Part shown: in pieces, positions 34,349 to 43,305 of the stretch | How the letters are laid out: the number at the start of each line of letters is the position of its first letter | Position numbering within the stretch: the first letter of the stretch is position 1 | Assembly: GCA_947474715.1 (NCBI GenBank) | Contig: CANJJT010000002.1 | Coordinates: 1-64,000 of the forward strand | Origin: CAIYPG01 sp903864555 | GTDB taxonomy: Bacteria; Pseudomonadota; Gammaproteobacteria; Burkholderiales; SG8-39 | DNA length: 64,000 nt | Reading direction: 5' to 3' | Program-made: the position numbers and the translations under genes | Notes under the pieces: generated by a model | Seen by the model: the letters and a program-made list of their open reading frames with translations, nothing else | What the model was told of the DNA's origin: nothing | Databases searched by the model: none

Positions 34349-35608
34349 ATGCACTTGTCGGAACTGAAGCATCTGCACGTCAGCGCGCTCCTGGAGATGG
34401 CCACCCAGTACGAGGTGGAAGGTGCCAACCGTCTGCGCAAGCAGGAGCTGATCTTCGCGATCCTGAAGAACCGCGCCAAGCGCGGCGAATGCATCTACGG
34501 CGACGGCACCCTCGAGGTGCTGCCCGACGGCTTCGGCTTCCTGCGCTCGCCCGACACCTCCTACCTGGCATCGACTGACGACATCTACGTGTCGCCCTCG
34601 CAGATCCGCCGCTTCAATCTGCACACCGGCGACACCATAGAAGGCGAGATCCGCACGCCCAAGGATGGCGAGCGTTATTTCGCGCTGGTGAAGGTGGACA
34701 AGGTCAACTCGGACAAGCCCGAGGCGTCCAAGCACAAGATCCTGTTCGAGAACCTGACGCCACTGCATCCGGACAAGCAGCTGCGCCTGGAACGCGACAT
34801 CAAGGGCGAGGAGAACATCACCTCACGCATCATCGACATCATCGCGCCGATCGGCAAGGGCCAGCGCGGCCTGATCGTGTCCCCGCCCAAGGCCGGCAAG
34901 ACGGTGCTGATGCAGCAACTGGCACATGCCATCACGGCGCAGGATCCGAACGTTGTCCTCATCGTGCTGCTGATCGACGAGCGGCCCGAGGAAGTGACCG
35001 AAATGACGCGCACGGTGCGCGGCGAAGTGGTCGCCTCCACCTTCGACGAGCCGGCCACGCGCCACGTGCAGGTCGCCGAAATGGTGATCGAGAAAGCCAA
35101 GCGCCTGGTGGAGCACAAGAAGGACGTGGTGATCCTGCTGGACTCCATCACCCGCCTCGCGCGCGCCTACAACACCGTGGTGCCGGCCTCCGGCAAGGTG
35201 CTCACCGGTGGTGTCGATGCCAATGCCCTGCAGCGCCCCAAGCGCTTCTTCGGTGCGGCACGCAATGTCGAGGAAGGCGGCTCGCTGACCATCCTGGCGA
35301 CGGCCCTGATCGACACCGGCAGCCGCATGGACGACGTGATCTACGAAGAGTTCAAGGGCACCGGCAACATGGAAATCCATCTTGACCGGCGCATGTATGA
35401 AAAACGTATTTTCCCGGCCATCAACGTGAATCGCTCCGGCACCCGGCGCGAGGAACTGCTGATTGACCCGGCCATCCTGCAGAAGATCTGGGTGCTGAGA
35501 AAGCTGCTGTACCCGATGGATGATCTGGAGGCGGCCGAGTTCCTGGTGGACAAGATCCGCAACACCAAGAACAACGGAGACTTTTTCGATTCGATGCGGC
35601 GGGGCTGA
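34349..35608 (+). CDS. rho: Transcription termination factor Rho
   Basis: A hexameric RNA helicase that ends transcription. From the ATG at 34349 the product is 419 residues, the same as in E. coli. The RNA-binding cold-shock domain (about 50-120; GDGTLEVLPDGFGFLR), Walker A PPKAGKT (179-185), Q-loop region and the LLDSITRLARAYNTV segment are intact. The frame is open in phase back to 34169 and the added 60 residues (acidic stretch HDDEEVIDDGTP just before the start) could be translated as an extension, but the family start MHLSELK and AAGG spacing favour 34349. Rho expression is usually autoregulated in its leader. Confidence 0.97.
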   Translation: MHLSELKHLHVSALLEMATQYEVEGANRLRKQELIFAILKNRAKRGECIYGDGTLEVLPDGFGFLRSPDTSYLASTDDIYVSPSQIRRFNLHTGDTIEGEIRTPKDGERYFALVKVDKVNSDKPEASKHKILFENLTPLHPDKQLRLERDIKGEENITSRIIDIIAPIGKGQRGLIVSPPKAGKTVLMQQLAHAITAQDPNVVLIVLLIDERPEEVTEMTRTVRGEVVASTFDEPATRHVQVAEMVIEKAKRLVEHKKDVVILLDSITRLARAYNTVVPASGKVLTGGVDANALQRPKRFFGAARNVEEGGSLTILATALIDTGSRMDDVIYEEFKGTGNMEIHLDRRMYEKRIFPAINVNRSGTRREELLIDPAILQKIWVLRKLLYPMDDLEAAEFLVDKIRNTKNNGDFFDSMRRG

Positions 35609-35685
35609 GACCCGGTCGCAGGAGGATGGGGGAGGGTTGTTTTCGCTTTCCGCCCCCATCTGCAAAGCTGCTGCTGAACACAGTA

Positions 35686-35714
35686 TTGATTAATAACGGG
35701 GTTTCTGGGATAAT
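35686..35714 (+). promoter_or_regulatory. Sigma-70 promoter of rpmE
   Basis: TTGATT (35686-35691) and GATAAT (35709-35714) are separated by 17 bases, close to consensus, in the gap between rho and rpmE. Transcription would start near 35721, giving a leader of about 58 bases before the rpmE ATG. Confidence 0.75.
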
Positions 35715-35778
35715 CGTTGCCCTTTCGCACCCTCTGTGCGCACCGCCAGAAACGGTGAAATCTATCAAGGACATGGAC

Positions 35779-36015
35779 ATGAAAGCCGAAGGACATCCGA
35801 ATTACCAGGACACGCCGGTCACCTGCTCCTGCGGCCACATTTTCACGACGCGCTCGACCTTGGGCCGCGCGCTGCACGTTGAAGTCTGTGCCGCCTGCCA
35901 CCCGTTCTACACGGGCAAGCAGAAGATGCTGGACACCGCTGGTCGCGTCGAAAAATTCCGCCAAAAATACGCCAGCAAGACCGGCGCCAAGAAAGCCGCC
36001 CCGGCTGCTGCCTGA
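35779..36015 (+). CDS. rpmE: 50S ribosomal protein L31 (zinc-binding type)
   Basis: A 78-residue ribosomal protein. GHPNYQDTPVTCSCGHIF and EVCAACHPFYTGKQK carry the C-x-C and C-x-x-C zinc pairs of the primary, zinc-containing L31. A lysine/alanine-rich tail (AKKAAPAAA) is slightly longer than in E. coli. The start at 35779 is favoured over ATG 35773 because AAGGA is then properly spaced. It has its own promoter and an immediate terminator, so it is a single-gene unit. Confidence 0.97.
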   Translation: MKAEGHPNYQDTPVTCSCGHIFTTRSTLGRALHVEVCAACHPFYTGKQKMLDTAGRVEKFRQKYASKTGAKKAAPAAA

Positions 36016-36021
36016 TACCAG

Positions 36022-36063
36022 GGCAGCCGAGACTGCAAGAAGGCAGCCTCGGCTGCCTTTTTT
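36022..36063 (+). terminator. Rho-independent terminator of rpmE
   Basis: GGCAGCCGAG (36022-36031) pairs perfectly with CTCGGCTGCC (36048-36057), followed at once by six T residues. It starts six bases behind the rpmE stop codon. Confidence 0.95.
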
Positions 36064-36078
36064 GTTGGTCGGACGAGC

Positions 36079-37539
36079 ATGCTTCCAGACAGACTGGCCA
36101 CCCGATTGAAGCTTGCGGCTGCCGCCCTGCCGATCCTGCTCGCAGCAGGAGGGCTGGCCGGCTGTGCCACCAACCCGGTCAGCGGCAACCCGGAAGTCGT
36201 GCTGATGTCGGAGGCCCAGGAACTCAGCCTGGGACGGCAGGCCGACCAGGACGTAAAAAAACAGTATCCGCTTTACGACCATAACGGCTTGCAGGCCTAT
36301 ATCGAGGCCATCGGCCAGAAACTCGCCCGCGGCAGCCACCGCACCAACCTGCAATACCGCTTCACCCTGCTCGACAGCCCGGAGGTGAATGCCTTCGCCC
36401 TGCCGGGGGGCTACATCTATATCACCCGCGGCATCCTCGCTTTCCTCAATTCCGAAGCGGAAGTCGCCGCCGTGCTCGCCCACGAGATAGGCCATGTCAC
36501 CGCGCGCCACGGCGTGCGTCAGATGACCGCACAAACCGGCGCACAGCTGGTGGCGGGATTGCTGGGCGCCATCAGCCCGGCCATGCGCCAGTCGGGTGCG
36601 CAGAACCTCACCGGACTGCTCGGCAATGCGCTGCTGGCCGGCTATGGGCGCGACCACGAGCTGGAAGCCGACCGGCTGGGGGCAGAGTATCTGGCGCGTG
36701 CCGGCTACGACCCGCAGGCCATGATCCGTGTCATCGGTGTGCTGAAGAACCAGGAGTTGTTCGATGCAGAGGCGGCCAAACGCGAGGGACGCGAAGCGCA
36801 GCGTTATCACGGCGTGTTTGCCTCCCACCCGGAAAATGACCAGCGCCTGAAAGAAGTGGTGGCTGCGGCCGACGGGCTGCGCACCGGCAAAGGCGAAGAT
36901 CCGCGCGAACCCTTCCTGAAACGCAGCGAAGGCATGGTGTTCGGCGACAGTGCCCGCGAAGGCATCCGCCGCGGGCAGAATTTCTACCATCCGGAACTGG
37001 GCTTTGCGCTGCAGGCGCCGACCGGTTGGCGGTTGCAGAACCTGCCCGACCGGCTGCTGGTGATAGCGCCCGGGAATGCGGCACGCATTGAACTCGCCCA
37101 GGACAGGAAGCCCGACGAAACACCTGCGGCGGTCATCCGCCGGGTAACCCGCAATGCCGCAACCGACATCGACGTCTCGGCCATCAACGGCCTCCCGGCA
37201 GCCCGCACCGAGTTGCGCGGCCGCCTGCTCGCCGTGATCTACCTCGGCCAGCATGCCTACCTCTTCAATGGCGCAGCCCAGAATGAAGAAGCCTGGCGGC
37301 GCTCCCTCGAGGGGATACGCCAGGTGGTGCGCTCCTTCCATACTCTGACCGCCGAGGAGCGCAAGCTGGCCCAGCCGCTGCGCATCCGCCTGGTGCGCGC
37401 CGAAGCAGGCACCCGCTTTGCCGCGCTGACGCGCAACTCGCCCCTGGGTGACAACGCCGAAGGCTGGCTGCGTCTGGTCAACGCGCTCTACCCGTCCGGC
37501 GAGCCGGTCGCAGGTCGCACCCTGAAGGTGATCGAATGA
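36079..37539 (+). CDS. M48 family metalloprotease lipoprotein, BepA-like
   Basis: A 486-residue periplasmic zinc protease. The signal peptide ends in a lipobox LAGC (C29). The catalytic motif H135-E-I-G-H139 and the third ligand in HELEADRLGAEYLARAGYDP are intact. E. coli BepA (YfgC) degrades misfolded LptD and BamA; here the C-terminal half (about 300-486) has no tetratricopeptide signature I can confirm but includes a repeat-like TLTAEERKLAQP region, so the role in outer-membrane quality control is inferred. It follows the rpmE terminator and overlaps the next gene by four bases. Confidence 0.92.
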   Translation: MLPDRLATRLKLAAAALPILLAAGGLAGCATNPVSGNPEVVLMSEAQELSLGRQADQDVKKQYPLYDHNGLQAYIEAIGQKLARGSHRTNLQYRFTLLDSPEVNAFALPGGYIYITRGILAFLNSEAEVAAVLAHEIGHVTARHGVRQMTAQTGAQLVAGLLGAISPAMRQSGAQNLTGLLGNALLAGYGRDHELEADRLGAEYLARAGYDPQAMIRVIGVLKNQELFDAEAAKREGREAQRYHGVFASHPENDQRLKEVVAAADGLRTGKGEDPREPFLKRSEGMVFGDSAREGIRRGQNFYHPELGFALQAPTGWRLQNLPDRLLVIAPGNAARIELAQDRKPDETPAAVIRRVTRNAATDIDVSAINGLPAARTELRGRLLAVIYLGQHAYLFNGAAQNEEAWRRSLEGIRQVVRSFHTLTAEERKLAQPLRIRLVRAEAGTRFAALTRNSPLGDNAEGWLRLVNALYPSGEPVAGRTLKVIE

Positions 37540-39278
37540 GCGAGAGCCAGAGTCAGGGTCAGGGTCAGGACCAGGACAAAGCCAAGACCTGGTACCGCGG
37601 CGGCCCCGTCCCGCTGCCGCTGCCTGCCGGTGGACTGTGGCTACTGGTGGCGTGCTACCTCTTCATCGGGCTGTTCAACCACAGCCCCTGGAAGGCCGAG
37701 GATGCGATCGGCATCGGCATCGTGCACCAGATGCTCACCGGAGGCGGCATCCACTGGCTGCTGCCACAGCTTGCGGGGGAGCCCTATCTTGCCGATGGCC
37801 CGCTGTTCTACGCGCTGGCTGCGCTGTGCGCCAAGCTGCTCTCGCCGCTGCTGCAGCCACATGAGGGCGCGCGCCTGGCCAGTGCGCTGTGCCTGGCCGC
37901 CACGCTGTGGCTGATACGTGCAGCCGGCCGCGAATGGTTCCGCCGCGACGAGCATGGCGCGCCGGCCGCATCGGCTGAAGGCGATGGCGCCGCTCTGGTG
38001 CTGCTGGGATTGCTGGGATTATTCGTGCACGCCCACGAAGTGCTGGCGGAGAATGCCGCGCTCACCGGGATGGCACTGGCCTGGTATGGATTTGCCCATG
38101 CCCGTGGCACCGCCTGGCTGCGGGGCGGCCTGTGCTTTGGCCTGGGCTTGGGGCTGATGCTGTGGAGCAAAGGCCCGGCGCCAGCACTGGTGCCGCTGCT
38201 GGCCGCCCTGCTGGCGCCCGCGCTGGGTAGCGCCTGGCGCAATCGCCGGCACCTCCGCTTCCTCGCTGCGGGCTTCGTCATCGCCCTGCTGGCCTCGCTC
38301 GCCTGGTATGCCGCGCTGCGGCATCAGGGCGAGGGCATGGCGACCCAATGGTGGCAGTCCCAATGGCACCAGACGACCTGGACCCTGCAGCGCGGCTTGC
38401 GGCAGTTGCAACTGCTGTCCTGGGCGGCCTGGCCAGCCTGGCCGCTGGCCGTGTGGGCTGTTTATGACCGGCGCTGGCGGTTGAAGAACGATGCGGTGCT
38501 GCCGCTCATGGCCGGCACGCTGCTGGCGATGGTGCTGTTTGCCTGCAGTCGCGACATCAATGAAGTCCATGCCATGCCGCTGATACTGGTGCTGGCCCTG
38601 CTTGCCGGTGCCGCGGTGCCAGCCCTGCGCCGCAGCACCGCCAGTTCCTTCGCCTGGTTCGGCGCCATGACCTTCACCACCCTGGGCGCGCTAGTGTGGC
38701 TGGGATGGGTCGCCATGATCACGGGCACGCCGGAGCGGTTGGCCCGCAATTTCAGCAAGCTGGAACCCGGTTTCGTCGCGCGCCTGGATGTCAGCGCAGT
38801 GATCATTGCACTGGTGCTGAGCCTGCTGTGGCTGTGGCTGCTTGCCCGCAGCGAACGCTCGCCCCACCGCAGCACGGCCTTCTGGGCGGGGGGCATCACC
38901 CTGCTGTGGGGCCTGGTGATGAGCCTGTGGCTGCCCTGGATCGATTACGGAAAGACCTACGCCCCGGTGGCGGGTTCGCTTGCGGCAGCCGTGAAGTCGG
39001 CCAGACCTGCGCCTGGCGGGTGCATCGAAAGCATCGGACTGGGTGAGGCGCAACGGGCCGTGTTCCACTATTACGCAGGCGTGGTGACGCAACGGCGGGA
39101 AGCCATGAGCCCGCCCGGCACGCGGCGTCAATGCAGGATGCTGCTGGTGCAGGCCGATGCGCGCGCCCAGCCAGACTCACGCCCCCAACCCGATGCACTC
39201 GAGCCGGGATGGCGCCGCATCTGGGAAGGCAACCGCCCACGCGATCGCGAGCGCTTCCGTCTCTACGTGAGGGATTGA
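37536..39278 (+). CDS. GT-C type membrane glycosyltransferase, ArnT/PMT-like
   Basis: A 580-residue protein with a charged Q/D-rich start and about 12 transmembrane helices. NHSPWKAEDAIGIGI after the first helix holds the acidic loop (E-D) expected in GT-C enzymes, and LWSKGPAPALVPLLA resembles the conserved SKGP of the ArnT/PMT group. A soluble C-terminal domain (from about 495) has no known signature. Such enzymes transfer sugars from polyprenyl carriers to lipids or proteins; the acceptor is unknown. ATGA overlap with the protease gene implies co-translation. Confidence 0.85.
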   Translation: MSESQSQGQGQDQDKAKTWYRGGPVPLPLPAGGLWLLVACYLFIGLFNHSPWKAEDAIGIGIVHQMLTGGGIHWLLPQLAGEPYLADGPLFYALAALCAKLLSPLLQPHEGARLASALCLAATLWLIRAAGREWFRRDEHGAPAASAEGDGAALVLLGLLGLFVHAHEVLAENAALTGMALAWYGFAHARGTAWLRGGLCFGLGLGLMLWSKGPAPALVPLLAALLAPALGSAWRNRRHLRFLAAGFVIALLASLAWYAALRHQGEGMATQWWQSQWHQTTWTLQRGLRQLQLLSWAAWPAWPLAVWAVYDRRWRLKNDAVLPLMAGTLLAMVLFACSRDINEVHAMPLILVLALLAGAAVPALRRSTASSFAWFGAMTFTTLGALVWLGWVAMITGTPERLARNFSKLEPGFVARLDVSAVIIALVLSLLWLWLLARSERSPHRSTAFWAGGITLLWGLVMSLWLPWIDYGKTYAPVAGSLAAAVKSARPAPGGCIESIGLGEAQRAVFHYYAGVVTQRREAMSPPGTRRQCRMLLVQADARAQPDSRPQPDALEPGWRRIWEGNRPRDRERFRLYVRD

Positions 39279-39432
39279 TGGCGCAGGACTGCAGCAAACC
39301 GCCGCAGCAATCCGTGATTGCCAGATTCACATTTCCTGATCAAGCTAGTCATTTCCGCAACTTGCCAGGCTTGGGTACGACTCTGCTCCGGCCTTGTTCA
39401 CAACCTCCACAACCGCTGATCTCGACCACTAC

Positions 39433-41025
39433 ATGCCCAATCTGATCCAAAGTCCTGCCTGGCAGGCCCTGCTTGCCCATCACCGTGACACCGGCCAGGT
39501 GCATCTGCGCGATCTGTTCGCCGCCGATCCAGCGCGTGCTTCACGCCTGCGCATCGAACTGGACGGGCTGCTGCTTGATTACTCCAAGCACCGCATCAGC
39601 AATGAAACCCTGAAGCTGCTGCTGACGCTGGCGAAACAGCAGGACATCGAGGGCTGGCGCACGCGCCTGTTCGCCGGCGACAAGGTCAACAACACCGAGG
39701 ACCGCCCTGCCCTGCACATGGCATTGCGCTCGCAGGCCGAACGATTCCCGCAGAGCGTGGACGTCATGCCGCAGGTGCGCGAGGTGCGCCAGCGCATGCG
39801 CAGCTTTGCCGAAAACATGCTGGCCGGGCGCATGCAGGGCGCCTCGGGAAAGACGCTGCGCCAGGTCGTCAATCTGGGTGTGGGCGGGTCGGACCTGGGC
39901 CCGCGCATGGCAGTGTCCGCGCTGCGACCCCTGCTGCAGTCGCAAGTCCGGGTGCATTTCGTTTCCAATGCCGACCCTGCGGACCTGGATGCGGTGCTGG
40001 CCGGGCTTGATCCTGCCGAAACCCTGTTCATCGTGGCCTCGAAAACCTTCACCACGGTGGAAACGCTGTCCAATGCCCGGCGTGCCCGGGCCTGGCTGCT
40101 GGCCGGACTGGGTGCCGGCGCCGAAGCGCACCTGGGGATGCACTTCGCCGCAGCCACCGCAGCGCCCGACAAGGCCACCGCTTTCGGCATCGCAGCTTCG
40201 CATGTGTTTCCCATGTGGGACTGGGTGGGCGGACGCTATTCGCTGTGGTCCGCCGTCGGCCTGCCAGTGGCCATCGCCGCCGGTCCGGATGCCTTCGAGG
40301 AAATGCTCGAAGGCGCACACAGCATGGATGAGCACTTCCTGCAGGCGCCTGCCGAAGCCAACCTGCCGGTGCTGATGGCGATGCTGTCGGTCTGGTATGT
40401 CTGCTTCTTCGGTGCCCAGTCACATGCCGTGCTCGCCTACAGCGAGGATCTGCGCCTGTTGCCCGATTACCTGCAGCAGTTGCAGATGGAATCCAATGGC
40501 AAGCGCGTCGACCGCACTGGCAGCCCACTGGAACACCCAAGCTCAGCCATCCTGTGGGGCGGCTCCGGCACTGTCACGCAACATTCCTTCCACCAGTTGC
40601 TGTTGCAGGGCACGCATCTGGTGCCGGTCGATTTCATCGTGCCGGTGCAGGCCGCCCTGAAGGGCAGCGTCGAAGACCAGGCCGCCCAGCAGATGCTGGT
40701 GGCCAATGCCCTGGCACAAGGAGCGGCGCTGATGTCGGGTTCGGACCTACTGGGTGAAATGGACTCGCCGCGCATCTCCCCGGGCAACCGGCCTTCGAGC
40801 ACGCTGCTGATCCGCCGACTCACCCCGCGCACACTGGGGCAACTGGTGGCGCTCTACGAGCACAAGGTGTTCGCCGAAGCCTGCCTGCTGGGCATCAACC
40901 CCTTCGACCAGTGGGGTGTGGAACTGGGGAAGGTACTGGCGCGCGCCATCGAAAAAGGCGAGATGGCGACGCTGGATGCCTCCACCCGGGCGCTGGTGGC
41001 GCAAGCCGGCGAGTGGCGCCGGTAG
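39433..41025 (+). CDS. pgi: Glucose-6-phosphate isomerase
   Basis: A 530-residue glycolytic and gluconeogenic enzyme interconverting glucose-6-phosphate and fructose-6-phosphate in the cytosol. NLGVGGSDLGPRMAVSAL, VASKTFTTVETLSNA, FPMWDWVGGRYSLWSAVGLP and ESNGKRVD with the histidine of TQHSFHQLLLQG form the expected substrate site. The end (LGINPFDQWGVELGKVLA) is the C-terminal PGI signature. The start at 39433 (MPNLIQSPAWQ) fits family alignment, but no strong ribosome-binding site precedes it. The 154 bases upstream contain no other gene. Confidence 0.97.
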   Translation: MPNLIQSPAWQALLAHHRDTGQVHLRDLFAADPARASRLRIELDGLLLDYSKHRISNETLKLLLTLAKQQDIEGWRTRLFAGDKVNNTEDRPALHMALRSQAERFPQSVDVMPQVREVRQRMRSFAENMLAGRMQGASGKTLRQVVNLGVGGSDLGPRMAVSALRPLLQSQVRVHFVSNADPADLDAVLAGLDPAETLFIVASKTFTTVETLSNARRARAWLLAGLGAGAEAHLGMHFAAATAAPDKATAFGIAASHVFPMWDWVGGRYSLWSAVGLPVAIAAGPDAFEEMLEGAHSMDEHFLQAPAEANLPVLMAMLSVWYVCFFGAQSHAVLAYSEDLRLLPDYLQQLQMESNGKRVDRTGSPLEHPSSAILWGGSGTVTQHSFHQLLLQGTHLVPVDFIVPVQAALKGSVEDQAAQQMLVANALAQGAALMSGSDLLGEMDSPRISPGNRPSSTLLIRRLTPRTLGQLVALYEHKVFAEACLLGINPFDQWGVELGKVLARAIEKGEMATLDASTRALVAQAGEWRR

Positions 41026-41070
41026 AAATACAGCACGAAGGGGGACTGGATTGGCCGAGGCGGCCACGCT

Positions 41071-41616
41071 TCAGACGCGCAGGAAATGCTCGCGGTAGTA
41101 CTTCAGTTCCTCGATCGACTCCTGGATGTCGGCCAGTGCTTCGTGCTTGCCATGCTTGGTCAGGCCCTTGGCCAGTTCCGGTTTCCAGCGCTTCACCAGT
41201 TCCTTGAGCGTGGACACATCGAGGTTGCGGTAGTGGAAATAGGCCTCGAGCTTGGGCATCCAGCGCGCCAGGAAGCGGCGGTCCTGACAAATCGAGTTGC
41301 CGCACATGGGCGAAGTACGCACCGGCACGTGCTGAACGAGAAAGGCGAGCATCTGTTCCTCGACCTGGGCTTCATTGAGCGTGGAAACCTTGATGCGGTC
41401 GATCAGGCCGGACCGGCCGTGCGTGCCCTTGTTCCAGGCATCCATGCCATCGAGGATCTCGTCGGACTGGTGGACCACCAGCACCGGCGCCTCGGCGACG
41501 GTGTCCAGCTGGGCGTTGGTGACAATGATGGCGATCTCGATGATGCGATCGCCGTCCGGATTCAGGCCGGTCATCTCCATGTCTATCCACAGCAGATTGT
41601 TCTGATCCTGCGCCAT
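41071..41616 (-). CDS. orn: Oligoribonuclease
   Basis: A 181-residue DEDDh 3'-5' exoribonuclease that clears RNA fragments of two to five nucleotides, including pGpG from cyclic di-GMP breakdown. LLWIDMEMTGLNPDGDRIIEIA carries the D-x-E pair; GNSICQDRRFLARWMP gives the next aspartate; KHEALADIQESIEELKYYR gives the H-x4-D end. The start at 41616 restores the family length. It is divergent from the Ste24-like protease gene and convergent with pgi; the orn/M48/phhB/rsgA block is common in betaproteobacteria. Confidence 0.97.
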   Translation of the reverse strand: MAQDQNNLLWIDMEMTGLNPDGDRIIEIAIIVTNAQLDTVAEAPVLVVHQSDEILDGMDAWNKGTHGRSGLIDRIKVSTLNEAQVEEQMLAFLVQHVPVRTSPMCGNSICQDRRFLARWMPKLEAYFHYRNLDVSTLKELVKRWKPELAKGLTKHGKHEALADIQESIEELKYYREHFLRV

Positions 41617-41722
41617 GCGGTATCGTTCCCCTGAAACTGCAGCGTAAAATCCCATTGTCGCACACCGCTCTCGCCCGCCTCTCCGTGCAAGGCGGCAATC
41701 TTCTGGACACCAGGCAGACCTC

Positions 41723-42988
41723 ATGCATCCATTCACCGGCATTTTCCTCCTGGCCCTGCTGCTGGCCACCGGCATCCGCCTGTGGCTGTCGTTACGCCAC
41801 CGGCAGCACGTCGCGGCCAATCGCCATGCAGTGCCCGAGGCATTTGCCGGCAGCATCACGCCCGAAGCCCACGAAAAGGCGGCCGCCTACACCATCGAGA
41901 AAACCCGGCTGGCTCTGATGGACACGGTGATCGGCGCCCTGGTCCTGCTCGCCTTCACCCTGGGCGGCGGCCTGCAGTGGCTGTCGGATGCCTGGGCCGG
42001 CACCTTCGAAACCGGTGGCTACGCCCACGGCATCGCGCTGGTGCTGTCGGTCGTGGCAGTGACCAGCGTGATCGACCTGCCGCTCGGGCTTTACCGCACC
42101 TTCGTCACCGAGGCGCGCTTCGGCTTCAATCGCATGACACTGTCGCTCTACCTCATCGACATGATCAAGCAGTTCGCCATAGGCCTGGCCATCGGCGTGC
42201 CGCTGCTGGCAGGCGTGCTGTGGCTGATGGCGCAGATGGGTGAGCACTGGTGGCTGTGGACCTGGGCGGCCTGGGCGGTTTTCAGCCTGGCGATGACCTT
42301 TCTCCTGCCCACGGTGATCCTGCCCCTGTTCAACAAGTTCACCCTCATGGAGGACTCCCCGCTGCGCCAGCGCATCGAGGCGCTGCTGGTGAAGTGCGGC
42401 TTCCGCGCCCAGGGCCTGTACGTCATGGACGGTTCGCGCCGCTCCAGCCACGGCAATGCCTACTTCACCGGCTTTGGCGCATCGCGCCGCATCGTGCTGT
42501 TCGACACCCTGATCGAAAGGCTGTCACCGCGGGAAATCGAGGCGGTGCTGGCGCATGAACTGGGACACTTCGCCCTGCGCCACATCATCAAGCGCATGGC
42601 CCTGATGTTCGCGGCGAGCTTCCTGTTCTTTGCCCTGCTCGGCCATCTCATCGACCAGGGCTGGTTCTACGCCGGCCTGAACGTGTCCACATCCTCCACG
42701 GCCATGGCCCTGGTGCTGCTGGTAATGGTGATCCCGGTGTTCACCTTCATGTTGCAGCCCCTCTCCAGCCTGTATTCGCGCAGCCATGAGTACCAGGCCG
42801 ATGCCTATGCCGCGCAGCATGCCAGTGCCGAAGACCTGGTGCGCGCGCTGGTCAAGCTCTACCAGGACAATGCCTCGACCCTGACACCAGACCCGCTGCA
42901 CTCGGCTTTTCACGACTCGCACCCGCCCGCCGGGTTGCGCATCGCCCGCCTGCGCTCGCTGCCAGCGACAGCACCGGCATCCGCATGA
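41723..42988 (+). CDS. M48 family CAAX prenyl protease-like membrane peptidase (Ste24 type)
   Basis: A 421-residue integral membrane zinc peptidase. About seven transmembrane segments surround H278-E-L-G-H282 and a distal third ligand in SRSHEYQADAYAAQ. SSHGNAYFTGFGASRRIVLFDTLIERLSPREIEAVL is the conserved region before the zinc motif (given by position about 241-276). The bacterial role is thought to be membrane protein turnover; prenylation is absent in bacteria. Its stop overlaps the phhB start by four bases. Confidence 0.94.
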   Translation: MHPFTGIFLLALLLATGIRLWLSLRHRQHVAANRHAVPEAFAGSITPEAHEKAAAYTIEKTRLALMDTVIGALVLLAFTLGGGLQWLSDAWAGTFETGGYAHGIALVLSVVAVTSVIDLPLGLYRTFVTEARFGFNRMTLSLYLIDMIKQFAIGLAIGVPLLAGVLWLMAQMGEHWWLWTWAAWAVFSLAMTFLLPTVILPLFNKFTLMEDSPLRQRIEALLVKCGFRAQGLYVMDGSRRSSHGNAYFTGFGASRRIVLFDTLIERLSPREIEAVLAHELGHFALRHIIKRMALMFAASFLFFALLGHLIDQGWFYAGLNVSTSSTAMALVLLVMVIPVFTFMLQPLSSLYSRSHEYQADAYAAQHASAEDLVRALVKLYQDNASTLTPDPLHSAFHDSHPPAGLRIARLRSLPATAPASA

Positions 42989-43305
42989 GGCTCCAGGACC
43001 GGCATTGCAGCCACATTCCCGCGGGAACGCCGGCCATGGCCGACAGCGAAGCACAGTCACTGCTCGCGCAACTGCCGGGGTGGTCGGTCCGCGAGGGTGC
43101 GCTACGCAAAGCGTTCACATTTCCCGGGTACAGTGAGACGGTCGCCTTCGCCAATGCCGTCGCCTGGATCGCCGGGCGCGAAGACCATCATCCGGACCTG
43201 CTGGTCGCTTATCAGCGCTGCGAAGTAGCGTTCAGCACCCATACCGTGAAGGGCATTTCGATGAACGACTTCATCTGCGCGGCCAAAGTCGAAGCACTGC
43301 TTTGA
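42985..43305 (+). CDS. phhB: 4a-hydroxytetrahydrobiopterin dehydratase
   Basis: A 106-residue pterin-4a-carbinolamine dehydratase, which recycles the pterin cofactor of aromatic amino acid hydroxylases. EDHHPDLLVAYQRCEVAFST contains the catalytic H-H-P and downstream histidine motif. The frame begins with ATG 42985 overlapping the upstream stop; MADSEAQ at about residue 18 is an alternative start nearer the usual length. No phenylalanine hydroxylase is nearby. The rsgA TTG start overlaps its stop. Confidence 0.94.
   Translation: MRLQDRHCSHIPAGTPAMADSEAQSLLAQLPGWSVREGALRKAFTFPGYSETVAFANAVAWIAGREDHHPDLLVAYQRCEVAFSTHTVKGISMNDFICAAKVEALL

Noticed and set aside
35341..37341. Leftward 666-codon frame across rho end, rpmE and the M48 gene
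   Set aside because: It crosses the rpmE terminator, promoter and three clear rightward genes; no domain is visible.
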